This document shows positions 11,801 through 20,705 of a stretch of 64,000 nucleotides of DNA, in pieces. The notes below the pieces were generated by a model. It was not told the origin of the DNA. It saw nothing but the letters and a program-made list of their open reading frames with translations, and ran no database searches. Location of the stretch: positions 58,304,811 through 58,368,810 of the forward strand of contig OZ026522.1 in the NCBI GenBank assembly GCA_964019695.1, in the 5' to 3' direction. The stretch's first letter is position 1. Each line of letters opens with the position of its first letter. This DNA is from Loripinus fragilis. Its lineage: Eukaryota > Mollusca > Bivalvia > Lucinida > Lucinidae. A program made the position numbers and the translations under genes.

Positions 11801-13457
11801 GGGGGGGGGGGGGGGGGGAGGGAGGAGTGTAGTACGTACAGATATCCAGCAATCTGGCTTAAGGGCCTCCGACCCTGTTTGGTCAAATTAAAACAATATG
11901 ACTGTTATGGGTACGATGTCAGAAAAATTAGAAACAGTAGATAAGAGATACTGTATGAAAGACATAAATTCAATGTTTGGTCCGTTCATGGAACCATGAA
12001 TACTTCAGGCTTTTGTAAAGTAAGTGAACAGGGGCGGATCCTGAGCCCAGTGGCTCAGTGGTAGAGTGCTTGACTCGAGACCGAGGGGCCGCAGGTTCGA
12101 GCCTCACCGGCATCACTGCGTTGTGGTCCTTGAGCAAGACACATCTATCCTAGCTTAGTACTGGTTCAACCCAGGTGGACCCATACCTGTTTAACTGAAA
12201 GATTGTTGATGGGACGTAAAGAAACAAACAACAGGGGCCGATCCAGGATTTCAGGAAAGGGGGTTCATATGTATAAAAAGAAAGGGGGTTCGCTTTGCTG
12301 ATTTTATCACATATTTCTTAAATATCCCATGAAAATGAAATAATTTGGTCTCACTGATATTTAAAAACGGCGGGAAGGGAGGGGGTTTGAGCGAACACTC
12401 TCTGGATCTGCCATTGGTGAAGCCTAACAGTTTCAAAGAACAAGAAAAAGAGCAGGTATCAACAAGGTCCAAATGAAGAATTTCTTAGTTACACATCAAT
12501 TTACACAATGTGTTTTGGGTGGTCTCATTGAACCGGTTCTTTTGAGTACCCACAACATATTATGGTTGAGAAATAATTAAATGAATTTTTTAATGCCCAC
12601 TCATATCTGGAGGCCTGGCCTCGAGGTTATAATTTTTTATGCTTAACTCAACTGAGCACAAAATTTCAACAGCTCATAAAAACTAAATTACCAACAAATG
12701 AAGAAGTTTCTTGCTTTAAGTCTCTGAGATGTTGTATTTATCATGCAATAAATGTTAAAATGCCAACAAATAAATGTTAAAATGCCAACAAATGTTGGCA
12801 TTTTAACATTTATGAGCAGGATAAATTTCATGCTCAGTTTGTAGAAGTTGATAAAGGTACCAGAAAATAAAAAAATATTACTTGCATAATGAGGGCTCAG
12901 TCGTAGAGTGCTTGACTCGAGACCAAGAGGCCGTGGTGGTCCTTGAGCAAGACACATTTATCCTAGCTTAGTTTTGGTTCAACCCAGGAAGACTTGTCCC
13001 TGTTTAATTGAAAGATTGTTGATGGGACGTAAAGAATCAAATCAAACAAACAAACAAAATTACTTGCATAATAACATTACAACATGTATAGGATAAATCT
13101 TCTAAAATTTAGAACACTTCTCTCTTTCTGTTCTCAAATAAAATAATGCTTTTCAGGGCTGGAAATACCAAAATGCTTGATAGAAAAGGAAACAGGGAAG
13201 ACCCTGATCAGACTGCTTTATCAGAAGCAGTCTGATCTGGGTCTGCCCTGTTTGTCTAGGCTTTTGTGGCAGGCAACTTTTAGAACAGTTACCATAGTTT
13301 ATAGTTTAGTAGATGCTTCCAACCTAGATGTTTGATTATTGCTTGTGTCTGTTCCATTTCAGAGGGCTTCTTGTGTCTGCGAGAATGTAAGGACTTTCAC
13401 AAAGCTTCAGTGTGGACAAGAGCAAAACTCCCTGTACAACTGGAAAAATCCCTGTGA
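2895..13457 (+). CDS. Six-exon gene for a 212-residue protein of unknown function
   Basis: Exons: 2895-2921, 3823-3878, 5019-5196, 7726-7944, 10241-10304, 13363-13457. All introns are GT-AG and the junction phases (0, 2, 0, 0, 1) close perfectly, giving 212 residues and a TGA at 13455-13457. The start is MASAKPFGK, after a TATA box. The protein is Lys/Arg/Cys-rich for about 35 residues. It is then mostly helical-looking (ILTLLTHCFHKMMSC, VQWLLEIMGHVRNIV, ADFAINIISSAICVW), followed by a polar loop (about 115-130), then P-W-S-Q-I-L-P-K-V-L-D-W-L-T-E-L and a C-terminal S-V-W-T-R-A. No signal peptide or clear membrane span. An alternative donor for exon 2 (after 3872) keeps the same phase. I do not recognise the family. 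The joined frame, not homology, is the evidence. AATAAA follows at 13613-13618. Confidence 0.75.
3283..3553 (+). repeat. Dispersed repeat (family H)
   Basis: About 270 bp starting near a GGAAGAGCCACAG motif and ending in CAGCCTAAGCCACCGGGGG. Recognisable relatives lie at 14678-14938 and 22400-22700 (plus), a fragment at 63268-63384 (plus), and 52330-52525, 55300-55480 and 61205-61445 (minus). Class unknown; no coding capacity. Confidence 0.6.
3823..3878 (+). CDS. Exon 2 of the 212-residue gene
   Basis: 56-nt exon after a TTACACTTGCAG acceptor and before GTAAGG. It is basic (KVCHNSRIKSSL). An alternative donor 6 nt earlier (GTGTAT) would shorten the protein by two residues in the same phase. 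Too short for ordinary ORF calling, and recognised because it links exon 1 (phase 0) to exon 3 (phase 2). Confidence 0.65.
4335..4632 (+). repeat. Dispersed repeat (family M)
   Basis: Shares GGGGGTCCTGACCC, CTGAAAAATTACGAAAATAC-like and GGGCCATCATTGG-like blocks with an inverted copy at about 50565-50785. The two ends start and finish with GGATCC-containing G/C-rich blocks, suggesting a MITE. Confidence 0.5.
5019..5196 (+). CDS. Exon 3 of the 212-residue gene
   Basis: 178-nt exon between ATTTTACAG and GTAGGT. Only one of three frames is open, and that frame joins its neighbours. It encodes the amphipathic-looking segment SEETILTLLTHC through VRNIVTGAIPLNNSS. This is the most convincing coding exon of the model. 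Confidence 0.75.
5222..7170. repeat. AT-rich tandem array, about 30-bp unit, split by an insertion
   Basis: Dozens of diverged copies of a unit containing CATAAGTTTTACATAGTTTA followed by ATATTTCATTGC, at 5222-5629 and 6478-7170, inside intron 3 of the 212-residue gene. The arms flank the 846-bp element at 5632-6477. Towards the right end CATAAG drifts to CATAAA. Confidence 0.85.
5632..6477. mobile_element. 846-bp TA-flanked inverted-repeat element (Tc1/mariner/pogo-like, non-autonomous)
   Basis: Begins CAGGTCATCCTCGCTTTGTC and ends with an imperfect inverted copy (GACAAAG/ACTTTGAGATAGGGAGG-TTGACCTG). It is flanked by TA on both sides (5630-5631, 6478-6479). Subterminal CTTATCTCGAA / TTCGGATAACTTG-type boxes resemble pogo/Tigger ends. 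No transposase frame is visible. It interrupts the tandem array and is therefore younger than it. Confidence 0.65.
7204..7445. mobile_element. Foldback MITE, family C copy 1
   Basis: Ends GGCCCGAGGTTATAAAACT and the inverted AGTTTTATAACCTCAGGGCC. The centre is a near-perfect palindrome (CTGCTAATAAATG ... CATTTATTAGCAG) around CCAACAATTGTTGG. Other copies are at 11231-11393, 11506-11745 and 12615-12840. Confidence 0.8.
7465..7705 (+). mobile_element. MITE family B, copy 1
   Basis: About 240 bp with roughly 30-bp inverted ends (TGAGCCGGGACATGAGATTT and inverted AAATCTCGTGCCGCGAGTCA). The internal blocks GCGACCAGCAAAGCCTCAG, AGCCTGC-CATACGCACAGTCTGATCAG and CTAAGCTTAAAA are shared with copies at 16372, 28461, 56583 and 59753 (minus). 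The 3' end lies about 20 bp from the acceptor of exon 4. Confidence 0.85.
7726..7944 (+). CDS. Exon 4 of the 212-residue gene
   Basis: 219-nt exon (73 codons, phase 0 at both ends) between CTATTGTAG and GTAATG. It encodes VADFAINIISSAICVW, a Gly/Ser/Glu loop, then LKPVELLPAYINGLEREPW. A MITE (7465-7705) ends only about 20 bp upstream of the acceptor. Confidence 0.75.
7984..8148 (+). mobile_element. tRNA-derived V-SINE-like element, copy 1 (diverged)
   Basis: Head CAGTGGCTCAGTGGTAGAGT (box A-like) and a mutated box B, then the central TTGTGTCCTTGAGCAA domain and a 3' part ending GACTGGGACTTAAAG. Best matched to V-SINEs such as those described in molluscs; the family name is from memory of the central domain. 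Confidence 0.75.
8251..8448 (+). mobile_element. V-SINE-like element, copy 2
   Basis: Complete element: box A (GTGGCTTAGTGGTAGAC), box B (GGTTCGAGCC), central TTGTGTCCTTGACCAAGACA, then CTGGTTCAACCCA and the tail GACGTAAAGAATCAAATCAA. Confidence 0.85.
8545..8640 (-). mobile_element. V-SINE-like 3' fragment
   Basis: Inverted 3' half only: TTCTTTACTTCCCAGTCAAC then TCATGTCGGGACAGG and GAACCAGTGCTAAG. 5'-truncated. Confidence 0.7.
8810..9298. mobile_element. Two adjacent MITEs, family J
   Basis: Copies at about 8810-9046 and 9080-9298. Each has ends related to TTAACTCTTTGCATGC / CAAAGAGTTRAG, internal GTCGTCTGCTGA and its inverse TCAGCAGACGAC, and a core with AAACAGTTTGGATCCAGATC. Fragments of the same type lie at about 4820-4990 and 27290-27450. 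Shares the GTCGTCTGCTG box with family I. Confidence 0.65.
9385..10013. mobile_element. Inverted-repeat element of about 630 bp
   Basis: Left end CCTTCACTGCCGTATATAAGTG is matched by the inverted right end CACTTGGGGTAAGGCAGTGAAGG. No transposase frame was found inside. Sits in intron 4 of the 212-residue gene. Confidence 0.5.
10241..10304 (+). CDS. Exon 5 of the 212-residue gene
   Basis: 64-nt exon between TTTATACTAG and GTAATT, encoding VLDWLTELQEVLDDEFKQYL. It is acidic and helical and ends in phase 1. Confidence 0.7.
10838..11190 (+). mobile_element. MITE family K, copy 1
   Basis: Begins AGGATCTTATATGAGTGCTC. Contains a hairpin (GATAAAATGCAAGG ... GCATTTTATCAC), then GAGTTCAATAAATTCAATAA and further on AACCACTAGTGGTTTATAGA. 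Copies: 34383-34632, 54948-55282 (minus) and an expanded copy at 48390-49982. Confidence 0.75.
11231..11393. mobile_element. Foldback MITE, family C copy 2
   Basis: Short copy with intact ends (GGCCTCGAGGTTATAAAACT and AAGTTTAATAACCTCGGGGCC) and the internal CATGCTCAAC / GTTGAGCATG hairpin. Part of the centre is missing. Confidence 0.75.
11506..11745. mobile_element. Foldback MITE, family C copy 3 (degraded ends)
   Basis: Has the central AAATGCCAACAATAGTTGGCATTT palindrome and TTTCATGCTCAGTTGAGTAG, but both termini are diverged. A run of 21 G follows at 11798-11818. Confidence 0.65.
12042..12232 (+). mobile_element. V-SINE-like element, copy 3, inserted in a MITE
   Basis: Full-length element (box A TGGCTCAGTGGTAGAGTG, box B GCAGGTTCGAGCC, central TTGTGGTCCTTGAGCAAGAC, tail GGGACGTAAAGAAACAAACA). 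A 12-bp target duplication, AGGGGCGGATCC (12030-12041) / AGGGGCCGATCC (12233-12244), flanks it. The target was the left end of an inverted-repeat element running to about 12415. Confidence 0.85.
12233..12415. mobile_element. Small inverted-repeat element interrupted by a SINE
   Basis: Left end AGGGGCCGATCCAGGATTT is matched by an inverted right end near CTCTGGATCTGCC. G/A-rich GGGGGTTC blocks lie inside. Similar GGCGGATCC ends are common in animal MITEs. Confidence 0.5.
12615..12840. mobile_element. Foldback MITE, family C copy 4, truncated
   Basis: Left end GGCCTCGAGGTTATAA and the central palindrome are present. AAATGCCAACAAATAAATGTT is duplicated. The right terminus is lost after CATGCTCAGTTT. 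Confidence 0.7.
12891..13058 (+). mobile_element. V-SINE-like element, copy 4, internally deleted
   Basis: A perfect 14-bp target duplication, ATTACTTGCATAAT, flanks it (12877-12890 and 13059-13072). Box B is deleted: the head runs from GACCAAGAGGCCG straight to TGGTCCTTGAGCAAGAC. The perfect duplication suggests it inserted recently, possibly already in this deleted form. Confidence 0.85.
13363..13457 (+). CDS. Terminal exon of the 212-residue gene
   Basis: Begins after TTCCATTTCAG and completes the split codon from exon 5. It encodes EGFLCLRECKDF to the final LEKSL and stops at TGA 13455-13457. An overlapping +2 frame stays open to about 13627 and a GTAAGG lies at about 13388, so an alternative ending cannot be excluded. 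Confidence 0.65.
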
Positions 13458-13634
13458 CTTCTCCTACAGCAAAAATATTGACATTATCACCAGAAAAAAT
13501 GACCTGGAACTATCCTCTGCAGGTGTCATATGCTGCACATTTTCTAAATGGCGAATTAAAAGGATCTGAAAACTTATGCTGTTGTGGTCTGCTGTACATT
13601 TTCAAAATGGCGAATAAAAAGGATTAGAAAATAA
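13458..13634 (+). other. 3' UTR with tandem duplication and poly(A) signal
   Basis: A segment of about 50 bp (TGCTG-ACATTTTC-AAATGGCGAAT-AAAAGGAT) occurs twice, at about 13527-13577 and 13580-13630. The second copy creates AATAAA (13613-13618) where the first has AATTAAA. Confidence 0.55.
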
Positions 13635-13778
13635 GAATCTATCATGAGTGTGAGGGTGGGATAGAAAAATCCGTCCTGAGGATCACCGTTTGGCATCACG
13701 AGGCTTGCCGAGTGATGACAAACGGTGATTCCGAGGGACCGATTTTTCTATCCCACCCTCACACAAATAATGGATTCT
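13635..13778. mobile_element. Hairpin foldback element after the 3' UTR
   Basis: GTGTGAGGGTGGGATAGAAA at the left is matched by TTTCTATCCCACCCTCACAC at the right. Inner arms are ACCGTTTG and CAAACGGT around CATCACGAGGCTTGCCGAGTGATG. A related hairpin (same ATCACGAGGCTTGC loop) lies at about 52905-53070. Confidence 0.65.
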
Positions 13779-14987
13779 TTTTCTTGCTCACCACCAGGAT
13801 CTCTTTTTGTTTAGAGAGTGCCTGTCACCACTAAGTACCGCATTTTAGATTGGAAAACAAGAAAAAGCTTCCAGAAAATCCTGAATTCTCTGAGATATGA
13901 CATAGTGACGTCATTTTAACATTACAATGACGTCGTTCTCCAGCCACCACTTTAGTTTTTATTGTACAGTTAAACTTGACAGTGCCACTGCTTCAAATGA
14001 ATTTAGTCACTGAAACATTTCTTAACTAACAGAGATTTCTTTACTAACAGAGATTTTGTATTCATTGAAAAATATGGGTACCAACAGATAAACGTCAAAT
14101 TGGCAAACAAGCTCTATCGCAGATCTACCAATCAATATGATTGCAGGGATTTTCTAACCTTCGGGGCCAGGGGCGTGTTAATTTGGGAGAAAGCATTTGG
14201 ACCATCAAAGTTGGGAAAACTTATTGCAGTCTAAAGGACTTGACCGCAATTTTAAATTGATTAAAAACAAGAAATTAGCTTCTTCATTTGCCCTTCATAA
14301 AACCACAAGAAAATTAATAGAAAATGTAAATGAAAACAGGCTTTCATTCACATTTTTATGCAAATTTTCACGTATCTGTAACTGCTATTTTTGTTCAGAT
14401 TTTCATGAAATTTTTTTAATTTGGAAAGGGCTGATTTTGGCCCCATATCAAACCTAGGAAAATCCCTGATGAGAGTACTTTGGTGACTAATGAAGTCAAT
14501 GACACACATTTGATGCTTGTGTCCCCCATTTTTTTATTTAAATGTGTATGGACTTTTACACTGATATCATCTTGTCACATGAAACAGTTGACAAAAAGAG
14601 CACAATTTTAATGCTTCATATTCATTTTAGTTGGGAAAGTTTTCATGTGTTACTTACAACTGAAGTAAGTAAGGGTGCAAAGATCAGGAATCAATACAAT
14701 CAAGTGCCACACCTGACCCAGGATACCAATGGGAAAGTAACAAACTCACAGTAGGACACCACAAACGAGAGCCAAGAGGTCAGCCCTTTCCCAGCAGGTG
14801 ACCGTAAGGCACATATAAACAGAAACGTACAAAGGCATAGCAAACACAAGACAGAAAAAGCATAAAAGATCCACAAAGAAGTACTGCCTAGGAACGGTCA
14901 GTAAAATATTTTACTGGAGGGCTTAAACCGGTTTAACTCTGCACCAAGCTCACCCTTAGTACACTCTTCAATATACAATCAAAATGA

Positions 14988-15189
14988 GGGAGCACAATGG
15001 CTCAGTGGTAGAGTGCTTGACTGGAGAGGGAAGGGCCCCAGTTTCAAGCCTCGCCGGCGTCACTGCATTGTGTCCTTGAGCAAGACACATTAATCCTAGC
15101 TTAGTACTGGTTCAACCCAGGAAGACCAATCACGATGTAACTGAAAGATTGTTGACTGGGATGTAAAGAATCAAATCAAGCATACAAAA
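14988..15189 (+). mobile_element. V-SINE-like element, copy 5
   Basis: Full length with a perfect 12-bp target duplication CAATCAAAATGA (14976-14987 and 15190-15201). Head CAATGGCTCAGTGGTAGAGT; box B is GTTTCAAGCC; the central domain is intact. Confidence 0.88.
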
Positions 15190-15343
15190 CAATCAAAATG
15201 ATTGTTTTGTACTCTTTTTCAAAACAGAAATTGAAGTTGCTATCCAAGTGTGGCATTTTTAAAGTCAGTCAGTTTAGTATGTGAACTTATCTCTGATTTT
15301 TCTTGAATTCATAAATAAAGGAATAGAACTATTTTCAGTTGTA

Positions 15344-15584
15344 CAGTAAAACCTGTGTAAAATGGCCACTAAAAAATAGACAAAATAAGGATCTTAATGA
15401 CAATTGGTAGCTTAATGAAGGTCAAAAGTATATCAGAATGCTCCCCTATGAGCATTCTGCAATACTTTTGACCTGCATTAAGCAATAATTGTTCGAAAAA
15501 TTTCCTGATCTTTGCAGTCTTTCTTACTTTGAAAACCAATTTTTTCCTCTTTTTGAGAGTGACCGTTTTACACAGGTTTTACTG
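15344..15584. mobile_element. TA-flanked MITE, family L copy 1
   Basis: Ends CAGTAAAACCTGTGTAAAAT and inverted GTTTTACACAGGTTTTACTG, flanked by TA (15342-15343, 15585-15586). The inner hairpin AGAATGCTC...GAGCATTCT forms the loop. A second copy is at 61641-61841. Tc1/mariner/pogo type by target site. Confidence 0.8.
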
Positions 15585-16371
15585 TACTTTAATTGCTCAT
15601 CAGTTACCCTACTGCAATCTCTACAGCTGGAGTTTATATTGCCCTGCAGACCTACCTTGTCTTGTTGTCAATTATGCTCCCACAACTGAAGTGATATGGA
15701 TATTGCTTTTTATGTAGATCCTTTCTTGTTATACTTTCTGAACCAGTGGCTAGATTTTAAACCAATTAATAGATGGTGTGGGGGGGGGGGAGGTAAAAAA
15801 ATATGCACCATCTCATAGCCTTTTGAGGTTATATTTTGATACTGAAATATGAATCTCATGAAAAGAGTTAATATGAGTATGCTAGAAATTGGAAAGGACA
15901 TTAACCCTTTACTCTATAATAACACCTTTTGACGCCTTTGAAATATCATGTATTTGAAAATATTATGGAAAATGGAGGATTTGCAGTACTCCATTTTCCA
16001 AATTTATTCAAAAGTGATCACAACTTTGCTTAATTTTTTCTTAAACATTTTCAACATTGTCTAAAATCAGAATATGATGTCATGATCTAAAATTAGCCTA
16101 ATATGCAGTAAAGGGTTACAATTAAATGAGGATTATATGCAAAGCCCATGTACTTTTCAAACAAAAAGATTGTTTCTCTCATGAGAGATGTCAATTGTTT
16201 GTAAGTTTGGGAAATCAGATAAGATAATGAATAAGTCTGTTGCTTTTTTTTCCTTTAATTTTATCCATCTATTCCAAAATATGCCAAAATTGGAGTCTTC
16301 TGTTGTCTCACTGGAAGTATATAAAAAGAAATATATTAACTATGATAGACATTTGAACCAGATTTCAACAT

Positions 16372-16610
16372 TGAGCCATGAGGAGATTTCAAACAATATT
16401 GTATATGCGACCAGCAAAGGCTCAGACCAGCCTGCGCATACACGCAGTCTGATCAGAGCCTTTGCTTGTGGCTTCACTGTTCTCTGAGTGTTAAGCTACT
16501 GACTGAACATTATTTGGAGTTTCTAAGCTTAAAAGGAGACTGCATAGACTGGTCTGAGTCTACACTTGTTAAAATGCCACATTTTTGGAAATCACATGTC
16601 ACTGCTCATT
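16372..16610 (+). mobile_element. MITE family B, copy 2
   Basis: Same internal blocks as the 7465 copy (ATGCGACCAGCAAAGGCTCAG, GCAGTCTGATCAGAGCC, CTAAGCTTAAAAGGAG). Ends GAGCCATGAGGAGATTTC and inverted GGAAATCACATGTCACTGCTC. Confidence 0.8.
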
Positions 16611-16884
16611 ATATACATATTTGCATGCGTGTACAAGGAAAATTCAAATAGTCACAGTCTGATCAGTCTTAAATTTCTGCATGAAAAAACGTTGTACCCT
16701 TGGCTACCAATTGAGTGCACATTGAAGACTTTGATCAGACTGAGCGGACATGCAGGCTGATTTGAGTCTTCAATGGATGTACCTCCAATTTTGTGCACAT
16801 TTGAGTAGTATTCTTTTTTTGAAGGTGTTGAACTTGGACATTTTTTCGATCTGAAATGCTTAGGGGGGTGTCTGGTTCGTGTAA

Positions 16885-17059
16885 CGCCATTCAGTACTCT
16901 CAGTACTTTGATTATGTATAACATTGGTGAGGAGTTTCCTCCCTTGAAGTTTTCTTCTTGATTTCCGGTTTCTGGTTGAAAACGTGTTTTCTGTTTACTT
17001 GACACTAAAGTCATCAAATATCTACTTGTTTGTTAGTCGTTACTTTCTCCTTACTGGCG
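16885..17059 (+). repeat. 5' LTR
   Basis: Starts CGCCATTCAGTACTCTCAGT and ends TCCTTACTGGCG, pairing as short inverted ends. It differs from the 3' LTR at four sites (A/T, A/G, G/A, G/T), about 98% identity. Confidence 0.9.
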
Positions 17060-17078
17060 TGGCGGCAGTGGTGACGAT
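17060..17078 (+). other. Primer-binding site
   Basis: TGGCGGCAGTGGTGACGAT immediately after the 5' LTR. The TGG start is expected for pairing with a tRNA 3' CCA. Which tRNA is not determined here. Confidence 0.55.
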
Positions 17079-17182
17079 CTTTAGAACTCACACAGCTCTA
17101 CCAAGGGAATTTTAGTGACTATACCCATTATATTCGGGAACAAACGGGCGGTCGAGAGGAACCGTTTAAACAGTAGAAAGCG

Positions 17183-18183
17183 ATGGCGTCCGTGCGTGCA
17201 CCAAAACAGTGGTGCCTGTAAAAAAATGAGACAATAACATCATTCGAAGCATGGAGACAGAATCTTCAATATACGTTGTCTTTGGATAAAAAACTTTGCC
17301 CCTTTTCTGGTAGAAACGTTTCAATGGCTAAAGGCTTCAAGAGCCAACCCGTTACGTGGGTTGATGGACGACCCAGAGGACCAAGAAAATCGTCGTACAG
17401 CAGCTCAAAAGCTGACGCATCTTGAGCTCATGCTTGGGCAGATAGCCAATTTTTGCCCAATTATTTCAAGGAACACAATCGTTAGGAGCTCCACATCCAT
17501 AAGCAATATTTGGCAAGCAGTACGCTTGCACTTCGGATTCCAATCAACCGGTGCACATTTTTTAGACTTGAACAATATCAAATTTGAACCCACGGAAAGG
17601 CCTGAGGACCTTTTCCAAAGGCTTACCAGTTTTGTGGAAGACAATCTCTTGCGTTCGGATGGCAGTATTCGGCATCACGGTGAATTACCCGAGGAAAATG
17701 AGGAGATGACACCTTCCCTTGAAAACATTGTTGTACTCACCTGGTTGAGACTTATTAATTGTGACCTTCCAGCACTCATCAGACAAAAATATGGAACTGA
17801 ACTGAGATCCCAAACTATAGCATCACTCAAACCTGAGATATCACAGGCATTAGACTCTCTTCTGGATGAAATCCGTGCTAGTGCTGATGCTAGAGTGTTA
17901 CGTGCAGGTTTCAGTAAGTTTAGGTCTACGCGTCAGGGCACAAGTGTTAAACCCCAAAAAGAAACTCTGTGCTTTGTGTAAAGAAGCTGGCCGTCCTCAT
18001 CAACACTTTCTCAGTAAGTGCGTGCTCTTGCCCAAAGAAGACCGAGAGTTTATGTCTCGTACAAGACAACTGTACGCTATTGAGGTAGAGTCAGACAGCG
18101 AAAGTACAGATGATCATTCCTACTCACAGCACTCACAGCATCCAGCTGTTGATCATTGCCCGCAGGTGGTTTCTTCTACATGA
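17183..18183 (+). pseudogene. gag remnant with zinc knuckle
   Basis: The start codon at 17183 (MASVRAPKQWCL) runs into TAA at 17219-17221. The same frame goes on with [19 protein letters not shown], a typical gag N-terminus. After a frame change, 17361-17940 encodes the capsid-like part ([20 protein letters not shown], then [14 protein letters not shown]). Another frame change near 17950 leads to a CX2CX8HX4C zinc knuckle (C-A-L-C...H...C) at about 17970-18025 and TGA at 18181-18183. Confidence 0.8.
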
Positions 18184-18417
18184 CGTGCTGTCACCAAACA
18201 GTCACCTACTCTGAGAGCATTCTACAACCATCACCCACTTGTATTGACTCTTGACACTGGTGCAGAGATCAGCATAATAAAGTCTTTAGTTGCTAGGGAA
18301 ATTGGTGCTAAAATTTCAAAGAGCAATCAATCTGCCCTTCAGGCTGATGGCGTGACCCCCCTTGAGATTCTTGGTGAAACTCACGGTTATCCGCTGACAA
18401 GTGCACTCTCTTATTAG
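18184..18417 (+). pseudogene. Retroelement aspartic protease remnant
   Basis: In the same frame as the zinc knuckle, LVLTLDTGAEISIIKSLV carries the D-T-G active-site triad. The frame ends at TAG 18415-18417. The matching downstream protease end (DVDILAGIPFMTVNDVSL) lies in the next frame, so a frameshift separates the halves. Confidence 0.8.
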
Positions 18418-19741
18418 ATGCATTAGTCGTTTCAGATCTTGACGTTGACATTCTCGCAGGCATCCCTTTTATGACCGTAAATGATGTATCATTACGCCCG
18501 GCTAAGCATCAAATCATCATACAAGATGACTGCGTTGTCACTTATGGGCACGTTACCTCTGATAAGGTGCAGAATCGCGTTAAGCGTACGCAAGCGTTCG
18601 TGCTAAGGGCTGAGTCTCAGTCAACCGTTGTGTGGCCAGGGTCATATATAGAGGTTGAAGTCCCAAAGGAACTGCAGTCTGACACCGTACTTGCTATTGA
18701 ACCCAGGTTTGACAATGACAAACCTAAGAAAGCTTGGGTCCGCCCTCAAATCGCCGAATCTGTTGGCGGCAAGTTACGCATAGTTAATGATACTTCGGAC
18801 CCCCAAGCTGTAGGGAAACATGAGCACTTTTGCCAGGCTAGGTGAACATCAGCTATTTCAGACTCAGATGAGTCTGGTTGCGAAGCTGTAACACAAAATA
18901 ACGCAACTCGCATTCTCCAAACATCCGTGATTCATTCTGACCAGGTCTCTGTTGACCCAGATAAGGTTTTACCAGCGGCTAGCCGCGTTGAATTCCGTAA
19001 ACTGCTTCAAGATTTTGACCAAGTATTTAGTCCTAACTTTAAGGGTTATAATGGTGCCGTCGGTCCTTTCCAGGCTTCAGTCAATATGGGTCCAGTTCAA
19101 CCCCCACAGCGGAAAGGTAGCGTACCGCAATATGCTCAGGATAAGTTAGTAGAGCTTCAGTCTTGCTTCAATGAACTGGAACAGCGTGGTGTTTTCAAGA
19201 AGCCAGAAGACGTGGGCATCAATGTTGAATATGTAAACCCATCTTTTCTGGTCAAAAAGCCTTCTGGGGGGCATCGGTTAGTGACAGCTTTTACTGATGA
19301 AAGCAGGTACAGCAAGCCTCAGCCATCTCTAATGCCCGATGTTGATAGTACATTGCAAACCATTGCTCAATGGAAGTACATCATCGTTACTGATTTGACC
19401 AGTGCAATTTATCAAATTCCACTGGCTAAGACATCAATGAAGTACTGTGGTGTTGTTACCCCATTCCGCTGTATTCGCGTGTATACACAGTGTGCTATGG
19501 GCATGCCGGGGTCGGAAACTGCATTAGAAGAGCTAATGTGTCGTGTACTAGGAGACTTGTAACATGAAGGCTGCATAGCAAAACTTGCAGATGATTTGTA
19601 TTGCGGTGCGAATAGCCCCGAAGAGCTATTAAGTAAGTGGGAACGCGTACTTGGTTGCCTTCAGAATGCTGGTCTGTGTCTCTCCCCTAGCAAAACTATA
19701 ATTGCCCCTAAGAACACCACAATCCTTGGATGGAATTGGTG
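18418..19741 (+). pseudogene. Reverse transcriptase region
   Basis: One frame with stops at 18843, 19560 and 19740. RT blocks: [55 protein letters not shown]. After the TAA comes [12 protein letters not shown]: the catalytic pair D-D is kept but the usual aromatic of the YxDD box is Leu. Then a thumb-like [20 protein letters not shown]. Confidence 0.85.
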
Positions 19742-20705
19742 AAACGGTGTTATCTCTGCCAGCCCCCATAAAATTTCTACCCTTTCTACTTGCTCCCCAC
19801 CCGACACTGTTCGTGGTTTGCGTTCGTTTATCGGAGATTACAAAGTCCTTAGCGGCGTCCTTGCCCACTGTTCACAGTATATTTCCCCATTAGAGGATTC
19901 CATTGCGGGAAGTCAATCTAACGACAAAGTCCAGTGGTCAGATAGTATGTTTGAGGCGTTCACACAGGCCCAAAAAGCTCTTGCAGAGAACAGAGCCATA
20001 ACCCTCCCACGCTCCTCAGATCAATTGTGGATTGTGACTGATGCATCAGTCCGCCAACGTGGTATAGGTGCCACACTTTACTTCACAAGAGATGATCAGT
20101 TAAGACTTGCTGGTTTCTTCAGCGCGAAACTGAGAAAGCATCAAGTAACATGGTTACCATGTGAAGTCGAAGCACTTTGCATTGCTGCAGCAGTTAAGCA
20201 CTTCAGTCCATTTATCATACAATCGAAGTTTTCAGCCTGTGTTCTAACTGACAGTAAGCCTTGCGTGCAAGCCATAGACAAGTTATGCTGTGGCGAGTTT
20301 TCAGCCAGTCCTCGCGTTACCTCATTTCTGTCTACTGTCAGTAGATATCAAGTAAATGTCAGGCATTTAGCAGGGTCTGACAATGTCCCAACTGATTTCG
20401 CGAGTAGAAATGCACCAGACTGTAATGATCCCAAATGTCAGATTTGCACCTTTATCATCCAAATTGAAGACTCTGTTGTAAGAAACATCTCGGTTCAAGA
20501 TGTACTTAGTAATGTGAAACGCTTACCATTCACAACGCGATCCGCATGGTTAAGTGTACAGTCTGAGTGTCCTGACTTACGTAGGACGCACGCCCACCTA
20601 AAACAAGGCACACGCCCATCAAAGAAGGTAACAAATGTTAAAGATATAAAGCGCTACCTTAATGTAGTTGCCATTGCAAAAGACGGTCTCTTAGTCGTGC
20701 GATGA
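19742..20705 (+). pseudogene. RNase H region
   Basis: Connection segment ([13 protein letters not shown]), then [40 protein letters not shown] and [16 protein letters not shown]. These carry the D, E, D catalytic positions of Ty3/gypsy RNase H, ending in the V-R-H-L-A-G...D-F-A-S-R linker. TGA at 20703-20705 stops the frame, probably a CGA-to-TGA change. Confidence 0.85.

Larger units (their letters stand above)
13779..16884. other. Intergenic, repeats only
   Basis: No supportable gene. Holds the SINE at 14988, the MITEs at 15344 and 16372, a family H copy (14678-14938), and about 115 bp (16770-16884) resembling 25145-25290 that forms the left flank of the LTR element. Confidence 0.6.
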
